Shown: piece by piece, positions 41,539 through 46,716 of the stretch
Layout of the letters: each line of letters opens with the position of its first letter
Numbering within the stretch: position 1 is the first letter of the stretch
NCBI GenBank assembly: GCA_913057435.1
Contig: CAJXNY010000040.1
Span: 1-46,716, forward strand
DNA length: 46,716 nt
Source of the DNA: an uncultured Oceanospirillaceae bacterium
Lineage (GTDB): Bacteria; Pseudomonadota; Gammaproteobacteria; Pseudomonadales; Balneatricaceae
Direction: 5' to 3'
Translations under genes and position numbers: made by a program
Notes under the pieces: generated by a model
Databases searched by the model: none
What the model was told of the DNA's origin: nothing
Seen by the model: only the letters and a program-made list of their open reading frames with translations

Positions 41539-42416
41539 GTCATTCTGCTTACTATGTACCTGCCCAGAGTCGCTGGCCGATCATCGCATCCATCGCTCTG
41601 TTTTTGATGGCCTTTGGGGCAGGGAGCCTGATCAACGGGTTAGCGAATAACAGTGGTGGACTGGGGCTGACGTTATTGCTGGCCGGGGCCTTTGCGATGG
41701 GGATGATTCTGGTTGGCTGGTTTCGCACCGTGATTAATGAAAGTCAGGGTGGGCTTTACAGTCCGCAGATGGATCGTTCCTTCCGTTGGGGGATGAGCTG
41801 GTTCATCTTCTCGGAAGTGATGTTCTTTGCCGCTTTTTTCGGCGTGTTGTTCTATGTCCGGGTGCTGGCGGTACCCTGGCTGGGGGGCGAGGGTGAAAAG
41901 GGTGTCAGCCAGATGTTATGGCAGGGCTTTGAAGCCCAGTGGCCGCTGCTGACAACACCGGATATGGAGCAGTTTCCTGGGGCTGTCGGGGTGATCGATC
42001 CCTGGCATCTCCCACTGCTGAATACTGCGATCCTGGTGACCTCCAGTTTCACCCTGACGTTGGCCCATCATGCATTGAAAGTGGATGACCGCCCCAGAAC
42101 CATCCTGTGGCTGGGAACGACGGTGCTGTTAGGGCTGGTCTTTCTGCTGTTTCAGTTTAGTGAGTATGTGGAGGCTTATGAAGAACTGGGCCTGACGCTG
42201 AACTCAGGAATCTACGGTGCTACTTTCTTTATTCTCACCGGTTTCCATGGTCTGCATGTGACCCTGGGAACGCTGATGCTGATCATCATCTGGTTACGGG
42301 TGATGAATGGTCACTTCAGCCCGGATTATCATTTTGGTTTTGAAGCGACGGCCTGGTACTGGCACTTCGTCGATGTGGTGTGGGTGGGGCTGTTTATCTT
42401 TGTGTATGTACTTTGA
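41535..42416 (+). CDS. ctaE: Cytochrome c oxidase subunit III
   Basis: Subunit III stabilises the oxidase core and supports proton uptake. It has 293 residues and seven membrane helices. Family motifs are RWGMSWFIFSEVMFFAAFFG near 90, SSFTLTLAHHAL and FVDVVWVGLFIFVYVL at the C-terminus, with Glu in the SEYVEAYEELG segment. ATG 41535 overlaps the ctaG stop. An 8-bp hairpin follows directly. Confidence 0.96.
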   Translation: MSHSAYYVPAQSRWPIIASIALFLMAFGAGSLINGLANNSGGLGLTLLLAGAFAMGMILVGWFRTVINESQGGLYSPQMDRSFRWGMSWFIFSEVMFFAAFFGVLFYVRVLAVPWLGGEGEKGVSQMLWQGFEAQWPLLTTPDMEQFPGAVGVIDPWHLPLLNTAILVTSSFTLTLAHHALKVDDRPRTILWLGTTVLLGLVFLLFQFSEYVEAYEELGLTLNSGIYGATFFILTGFHGLHVTLGTLMLIIIWLRVMNGHFSPDYHFGFEATAWYWHFVDVVWVGLFIFVYVL

Positions 42417-42418
42417 CG

Positions 42419-42444
42419 GGGCCGGGTCGGGCTGCTCCCGGCCC
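42419..42444. terminator. GC hairpin between ctaE and the convergent DUF2909 gene
   Basis: GGGCCGGG (42419-42426) and CCCGGCCC (42437-42444) form a perfect 8-bp stem right after the ctaE stop. There is no T run, so it may attenuate rather than fully end the operon, since oxidase assembly genes continue downstream. Confidence 0.5.
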
Positions 42445-42450
42445 GTCTGC

Positions 42451-42666
42451 TTAATGTGGTTGTAACCAGGGGGTGTGGCTAACCAGTTCGCCACTGTAAA
42501 AGCCCCAGCCCAGCAGGGCGAGAATGGCGACGCAGAATGCGACTCGCAGGTAGAGCGAGTTGATCAGTCGGAATGACTGGCTGTCATCTTTGACCAGGAA
42601 GACCAGCCCGCTGAACAGGCTGATAACGGCACCGATAAATAGCAACACAAGCAGGATCTTGATCAT
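42451..42666 (-). CDS. DUF2909 family small membrane protein
   Basis: The 71-residue protein has two membrane helices (about 3-25 and 45-62) and the family pattern of an N-terminal Ile/Leu helix, FLVKDDSQSFRLINSL, then LRVAFCVAILALLGWGF. DUF2909 genes sit in cytochrome oxidase loci of many gammaproteobacteria; function unknown. GGAG lies seven bases before the ATG. Its start codon interlocks with that of surf1 on the other strand (CATG at 42664-42667). Confidence 0.82.
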   Translation of the reverse strand: MIKILLVLLFIGAVISLFSGLVFLVKDDSQSFRLINSLYLRVAFCVAILALLGWGFYSGELVSHTPWLQPH

Positions 42667-43420
42667 GGTACGACTCCAGCAGAGGGATTACCTGAGTAAA
42701 GACGCCAGAGTGTGCAGGATCAAGTGTGGCGTGTGGTTGCAGGCGTTCGTCATTGTACCGCTGCTGTCAGGGCTGGGTTGCTGGCAGCTTGAGCGCAGTG
42801 AGCATAAAACAGCGCTGTTAGCACAGTGGCAGCAGGCCCCCAGTTATCAAGGGCTACAACAGCCTGGTTTGCAGCGTTTTGATCGGGTCCGGGTAACCGG
42901 AGTACTGGACCCGGTGCGCTGGTTTTTACTGGATAACCGGGTCCGTCAGGGTGTTGTGGGGTACGACGTGATCGGCCTGTTACAGCCCAGTGAAGACTCA
43001 GCGTTGCTGTTAGTCAACCTGGGCTGGGTGGCCGGTGGAACGGATCGGCAGCAGTTGCCTGCGATCAGCTTGCCCGCTGCCAGGCTTGAAGTGCAGGGTC
43101 GGCTGGATCTGCCGGAAGGTGGATTACAGCTGGCCGCTGATGACTGGGGGAATCGCTGGCCTCGACGGATCCAGCAAGTCTCGCTCGAACGGATGACAAC
43201 GGTTATTGAGCAGCCCGTGTTGCCCTGGCTGTTAAGACTGGATACCGAGCTGCTCTCAGGCCAGCCCACTGGCTGGCAGCCCGTGACGCTGCCACCTGAA
43301 CGGCATCTGGGTTATGCGGTGCAGTGGTTCGGGCTGGCGCTGGTCTGGCTGGTTATGACGGGCTGGTTACTGCAAACGCTGCATCGCAGCACAGGGATAG
43401 AGGATGGAACGGATGAGTAG
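42665..43420 (+). CDS. SURF1 family cytochrome oxidase assembly protein
   Basis: SURF1 (Shy1) proteins help insert haem a into subunit I. From ATG 42665 (AGGA eight bases upstream) the protein has 251 residues; GTG 42710 is an alternative start. A first membrane helix with PLLSGLGCWQLERSEHKTALL, then RVTGVLDPVRWFLLDNR, GYDVIGLLQP, LLVNLGWVAGG and a second helix ending near GYAVQWFGLALVWLVM are the SURF1 blocks. It lies between ctaE and the thioredoxin-like gene, which it overlaps by 17 nt. Confidence 0.92.
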   Translation: MVRLQQRDYLSKDARVCRIKCGVWLQAFVIVPLLSGLGCWQLERSEHKTALLAQWQQAPSYQGLQQPGLQRFDRVRVTGVLDPVRWFLLDNRVRQGVVGYDVIGLLQPSEDSALLLVNLGWVAGGTDRQQLPAISLPAARLEVQGRLDLPEGGLQLAADDWGNRWPRRIQQVSLERMTTVIEQPVLPWLLRLDTELLSGQPTGWQPVTLPPERHLGYAVQWFGLALVWLVMTGWLLQTLHRSTGIEDGTDE

Positions 43421-43901
43421 AGCAACTTTCTGGATGATCTGGCTGGTAGGCGGCGGCCCCATGGTGCTGGCGATGGTGCTGTACTTCTCTGGCGCAAGCC
43501 CGCAAGGCGGCACTCAGCGGGGTGCGCTGCTGCCTGCCGGTCAGCACCTTGAACACTGGCAGTTACCTGATGCGGGTGGTGCACCGTTGGCTGCAACGGG
43601 GCGCTGGCAGGTTCTGCTGACGACGCCGGGCACCTGTGAAGTACGTTGCCTCTACTGGCAGCAGCAGCTGGTGCAGGTGCACAAAGCGCTGGGAAAAGAG
43701 CAGGGAAGGGTGGCCTGGCAGTTGCTTGCGGATAATTCAGCGGCGTCTGTTAAGCAGGCATCAGGGCTGGTGCCGCTCGGTGAGTGGGTCTGGGTTGCGG
43801 ACCCCCATGGCAACCTGGTGCTGCGCTATCCTCTGGCTATGACGCCTCAGGATCTGCTGAAAGATTTGCGTCGGCTGCTAAAAGTCTCCCGGATTGGCTG
43901 A
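43404..43901 (+). CDS. Oxidase-linked thioredoxin-like membrane protein
   Basis: The 165-residue protein has one N-terminal membrane helix (about 8-28) and a periplasmic domain with a TPGTCEVRCLYWQQQL segment, a CxxxC motif in the place where Sco/thioredoxin-like proteins bind copper or do disulfide chemistry. Such genes stand between surf1 and ctaA in many gammaproteobacterial oxidase loci. Copper delivery or thiol reduction at CuA is inferred. Start 43404 has AGGGA at 43393-43397; ATG 43413 is possible. No Sco1 gene is seen here, so it may do that job. Confidence 0.7.
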   Translation: MERMSRATFWMIWLVGGGPMVLAMVLYFSGASPQGGTQRGALLPAGQHLEHWQLPDAGGAPLAATGRWQVLLTTPGTCEVRCLYWQQQLVQVHKALGKEQGRVAWQLLADNSAASVKQASGLVPLGEWVWVADPHGNLVLRYPLAMTPQDLLKDLRRLLKVSRIG

Positions 43902-43912
43902 GGGGGTGGATG

Positions 43913-44923
43913 ATGGATAGACCGTTACGGCAGATACAGTGGCTGGTCTCAATCGCCATTGGGCTGGTGCTGGTGGTCGTGCTGCTGGGGGGCTGGACCC
44001 GACTGAATGATGCCGGGCTGGGTTGTCCTGATTGGCCGGGTTGTTATGGTGAACTGATACTGCCTGACAGTACTCAGGCGCTGGAGCAAGCGCAGTTACG
44101 CTTCCCTGAAGCCCGGCTGGACCCTGAAAAAGGCTGGCTGGAAATGGTACACCGCTATGCTGCGGGCTCGCTGGGTGTCCTGATACTGCTGATTGCGCTG
44201 TTAAGCCTGCGGGTACGGCGATTGCCGGGCTATCCGCTGACACTGGCGCTGGGGTTGCTTGGCCTGGTGACGGTGCAGGCGTTGTTCGGTATGTGGACAG
44301 TCACACTGAAATTGTTACCTCAGGTGGTGACCCTGCACTTGCTGGGTGGGCTGCTGACTCTGACACTGCTAGTCCGGCTGGCCTCCAGATTGAGGCGGGT
44401 CTGTCATCAGCAGTCAGTACCCCGAATCAGTCGCTGGGTTCAACTGGCTATGCTACTGCTATTTCTGCAAGTCGCACTGGGGGGCTGGACCAGTGCTAAT
44501 TATGCCGGGTGGGCCTGCACTGACTGGCTGGAGTGTAATTCTGCTGTTGAGGTTGAACTGGACTTTGCCGCCGGGTTTGAACTTACCCCGCACATTGGAC
44601 CTGACTATGAAGGGGGGCGGCGTTCGGTAGAAGCGCGGGCTGCCATTCAAGTCAGTCATCGATTTATGGCGTTGGTGTTGCTGGGTTATCTGTTCTGGCT
44701 CGGTTGGCACTATCGTCTGGGTCAGCAGCGGCGTCCCGCACAATGGGTGTGTGCGGCAGCTGCACTGCAGGCGGGTATCGGGGTGGCGAACATTATCTGG
44801 GCATTACCGCTGGTGCTGGCAACAGCCCATCATGCTGGCGCTGTGCTACTGCTACTGAGCCTGCTGTGGCTCTATGAACACAGTGGATCTTATCCACAGG
44901 AGGTGCGTAATGAGCGGATCTGA
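43913..44923 (+). CDS. ctaA: Haem A synthase CtaA
   Basis: CtaA oxidises the C8 methyl group of haem O to the formyl group of haem A. It has 336 residues from ATG 43913 (AGGGGG six bases upstream; ATG 43910 equally in frame) and eight membrane helices in two repeats. The four haem-ligand histidines are in EMVHRYAAG, VVTLHLLGG, IQVSHRFMAL and ATAHHAG. GLGCPDWPGCYG near residue 36 and WACTDWLEC near 200 are the paired periplasmic loops. It overlaps ctaB by 14 nt. Confidence 0.94.
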   Translation: MDRPLRQIQWLVSIAIGLVLVVVLLGGWTRLNDAGLGCPDWPGCYGELILPDSTQALEQAQLRFPEARLDPEKGWLEMVHRYAAGSLGVLILLIALLSLRVRRLPGYPLTLALGLLGLVTVQALFGMWTVTLKLLPQVVTLHLLGGLLTLTLLVRLASRLRRVCHQQSVPRISRWVQLAMLLLFLQVALGGWTSANYAGWACTDWLECNSAVEVELDFAAGFELTPHIGPDYEGGRRSVEARAAIQVSHRFMALVLLGYLFWLGWHYRLGQQRRPAQWVCAAAALQAGIGVANIIWALPLVLATAHHAGAVLLLLSLLWLYEHSGSYPQEVRNERI

Positions 44924-45824
44924 AAGTATTTCGACAGAGATAACGAAGCGTAATGCTGTTACTCAGTGGCGAGACTACCTGGAACTGTGTAAGCCACGTG
45001 TGGTAGTCGTTATGTTGCTGACGGCATTGGTAGGGATGTGCCTTGCCACACCCGATATACCCGCTACGCTTCCTGTGGTAGCTGGGCTGCTAGGCATCGG
45101 CCTGGCTGCCGGCTCTGCCGCGGCGATTAATCATGTGCTGGATCGACGCTTCGATGAAAAGATGATGCGAACCCGTAACCGGCCCCTTCCGCAAGGGAAT
45201 CTGACTGCATCGCAGGCGGTGCTGTTTGCGGCCATCATCGGCTGTGGGGGGATCGGGCTGTTAGCTGTTGCGGTGAATCCGCTCACAGCAGGGCTGACTC
45301 TGGCGTCACTGATCGGCTATGCAGTGGTCTATACGGTATGGCTTAAGCATGCCACGCCACAGAATATCGTGATTGGTGGAATTGCCGGAGCTGCACCACC
45401 GTTACTGGGCTGGACGGCGGTCACGGGTTCACTGGATGCCGATGGTCTGCTGTTGATGCTGATTATTTTCGCCTGGACACCACCGCATTTCTGGGCGCTG
45501 TGTATTGTCCGTAAAGAAGAATACAAGAAAGCCGGAGTGCCGATGCTTCCCGTGACGCATGGTGAGCGTTATACCCGGCTACAAATTTTACTTTACACCC
45601 TGCTGCTGATTGCTACTACGGCGCTACCGTTTCTTAGCGGTATGAGTGGCTGGGTCTATCTGTCGGGCGTCGTAGTGTTAAACCTGCGTTTTTTGCAGAT
45701 GAGCTGGCAGGTGTTCGGTGGTGACGATAAAAACGGCTCGATGCAGCTGTTTCGTTACAGTATCACCTACATCATGTTGCTGTTCGTTGTGCTGCTGGTT
45801 GATCACTACCTGATCATTAATTGA
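44910..45824 (+). CDS. ctaB: Protohaem IX farnesyltransferase (haem O synthase)
   Basis: CtaB attaches a farnesyl group to protohaem, giving haem O for CtaA. ATG 44910 has GGAGGT seven bases upstream, giving 304 residues; the frame opens earlier at 44874 without a signal. The prenyltransferase motif is NHVLDRRFDEKMMRTRNRPLP near residue 85, followed by YTVWLKHATPQNIVIGGIAG and WTPPHFWALCI. It has nine membrane helices. It closes the oxidase locus, and its farnesyl substrate comes from IspA. Confidence 0.96.
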   Translation: MSGSESISTEITKRNAVTQWRDYLELCKPRVVVVMLLTALVGMCLATPDIPATLPVVAGLLGIGLAAGSAAAINHVLDRRFDEKMMRTRNRPLPQGNLTASQAVLFAAIIGCGGIGLLAVAVNPLTAGLTLASLIGYAVVYTVWLKHATPQNIVIGGIAGAAPPLLGWTAVTGSLDADGLLLMLIIFAWTPPHFWALCIVRKEEYKKAGVPMLPVTHGERYTRLQILLYTLLLIATTALPFLSGMSGWVYLSGVVVLNLRFLQMSWQVFGGDDKNGSMQLFRYSITYIMLLFVVLLVDHYLIIN

Positions 45825-45954
45825 CAGATTAAGGATCAAAACTGGATTTCAGGTATCTAAGTTCCTTGAGTGGAAATGGAGTTAGACGTAGTAATGACTA
45901 ATCAGACGATCAGGTAGTACGCCAGGAAGGGGTGCTACTGGAGGGGGTAACATT

Positions 45955-46560
45955 ATGTTTATACAGCATATGATGGGGATGCTTTATCATCCTAAAGCTG
46001 AATGGGGTGCTCTGCGTAAAGAGCGCTATTCGATGCACCATATCTTCCTGGCCCAGATCAGCTTCCTTGCTGCAATCCCGGCGCTGGCGTTATTTATCGG
46101 TACGACCCAGATTGGCTGGAGCATTACCGGCAATGAATATGTGAAGCTGGATGTTGCCAGTGCAGCGCCTGCTGCAATCGCATTCTATTTTGCCATGTGG
46201 CTGGCTGTTGGCTTTATTGCTTACAGCATCCACTGGATGGAACGTACCTATGGCGGCAATGTAAGTTTCGATGAATGTCTGGTACTGACAACATTTACCG
46301 CGACCCCGCTGTTTTTGTCCGGACTCGCTGCGCTATACCCGCTGCTCTGGTTGAATGTAACGATCGGGCTGGCGGCGCTTTGCTACAGCGTTTACCTGCT
46401 ATATGTAGGTGTACCGATTATTATGCAAATTCCTGAAGATCGAGCTTTCTTCTTCTCGTCTTCGGTCCTGACGGTCGGGCTCTGTGTGCTGGTTGGCCTG
46501 TTGGCAACCACGGTGGTGTTGTGGAGCACTCTGATTCCGCTTAGTTACGTTAGTGGCTAG
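45955..46560 (+). CDS. YIP1 family membrane protein
   Basis: The 201-residue protein has five hydrophobic segments and the start MFIQHMMGMLYHPKAEWGALRKE, typical of bacterial YIP1-domain proteins, followed by a helix with IPALALFIGTTQIGW. GGAGG lies close before the ATG at 45955. The biochemical role of bacterial YIP1 proteins is not established. It is separated from ctaB by 130 nt and ends at its own terminator. Confidence 0.78.
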   Translation: MFIQHMMGMLYHPKAEWGALRKERYSMHHIFLAQISFLAAIPALALFIGTTQIGWSITGNEYVKLDVASAAPAAIAFYFAMWLAVGFIAYSIHWMERTYGGNVSFDECLVLTTFTATPLFLSGLAALYPLLWLNVTIGLAALCYSVYLLYVGVPIIMQIPEDRAFFFSSSVLTVGLCVLVGLLATTVVLWSTLIPLSYVSG

Positions 46561-46593
46561 TCCTGCATGAGGTAAATGGGTTTACTACCGTTC

Positions 46594-46626
46594 AAAAAGG
46601 CATCTCTTCAGGTGCCTTTTTGGCTT
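46594..46626 (+). terminator. Rho-independent terminator after the YIP1 gene
   Basis: AAAAAGGCA (46594-46602) and TGCCTTTTT (46613-46621) form a 9-bp A/T-flanked hairpin with a 10-nt loop, 33 nt after the stop. Confidence 0.88.
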
Positions 46627-46662
46627 TTTTGTATATAAAGCATGAAAACGAAGGTTATACGG

Positions 46663-46690
46663 TTGACCCCCACGCTCAGATGCGTAGAAT
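46663..46690 (+). promoter_or_regulatory. Strong sigma-70 promoter of stable-RNA type at the window end
   Basis: TTGACC (46663-46668) and TAGAAT (46685-46690) are separated by 16 nt. The GC-rich discriminator GCGCATCC directly after the -10 is typical of stringently controlled tRNA or rRNA promoters. The transcribed gene lies beyond the window. Confidence 0.6.
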
Positions 46691-46716
46691 GCGCATCCTC
46701 GCTTGAGAGAGCAGCC

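Noticed and set aside
1-46716. tRNA, rRNA, CRISPR, insertion sequence or prophage
   Set aside because: No cloverleaf with CCA-like end, repeat-spacer array, transposase, integrase or phage structural gene was recognised on either strand. A covariance-model scan was not possible.

Overview
The window is a 46.7 kb piece of a gammaproteobacterial chromosome, most likely a marine, flagellated, aerobic member of the Oceanospirillales. This is inferred from gene content: a short PomA/PomB-type sodium flagellar stator, a TRAP transporter of the TeaA/UehA type, an aa3-type cytochrome c oxidase, and housekeeping gene orders shared with Pseudomonas and Vibrio. The first 49 bases are not genomic. They are an Illumina Nextera read-2/P7 adapter with its index, left on the contig end.

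Layout. (1) 50-6.7 kb holds housekeeping genes: dxs (cut by the contig end), ispA and xseB on the minus strand, then pomA-pomB, bamD (minus) and rluD-pgeF. (2) 6.7-9.7 kb holds a DUF2798 gene and an exported DUF1800/DUF1501 pair, placed between pgeF and clpB. clpB has a near-consensus heat-shock promoter. (3) 12.7-16.8 kb holds a response regulator with a degenerate PilZ-like tail, a chemoreceptor, an RlmJ-type rRNA methyltransferase and a small orphan gene. (4) 17.0-19.6 kb holds ilvI-ilvH behind a long structured leader. (5) 20.2-29.7 kb is a catabolic block. A six-gene minus-strand operon (EutA-like protein, M20 amidohydrolase, TRAP dctP/dctQ/dctM, M24 hydrolase) lies divergent from an Lrp/AsnC regulator. 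Next come a diaminopropionate ammonia-lyase homologue and a mandelate-racemase homologue. (6) 30-35 kb holds a thioesterase, a sterol-desaturase-family hydroxylase, ilvY, a PAS-GGDEF-EAL protein and a putative 31-residue membrane peptide. (7) 35.1-37.7 kb holds pssA and msrP-msrQ. (8) 37.8-45.8 kb is a complete cytochrome c oxidase locus (ctaC, ctaD, ctaG, ctaE, surf1, a thioredoxin-like gene, ctaA, ctaB) with DUF2970 and DUF2909 companions. (9) The window ends with a YIP1-family gene and a promoter that looks like one for a stable RNA gene.

How the genes work together. ilvIH, pssA and msrPQ normally surround ilvC (ilvI-ilvH-ilvC-pssA-msrP-msrQ in Pseudomonas). Here ilvC is missing, about 15 kb of accessory genes separates the two halves, and ilvY lies inside that segment. 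The catabolic block looks like an import-and-degrade pathway for an acylated or cyclic diamino acid. It resembles ectoine utilisation but has a different M24 enzyme and adds a diaminopropionate lyase.

Most unusual observations: (a) the mandelate racemase homologue keeps all three metal ligands, but its acid/base residues at MR positions 166, 270, 297 and 317 are Cys, Asn, Asn and Gln; (b) the cytochrome oxidase leader can fold into a four-way junction followed by a hairpin that covers the ctaC ribosome binding site; (c) the catabolic gene set as a whole. No tRNA, rRNA, CRISPR array, insertion sequence or phage gene was recognised.
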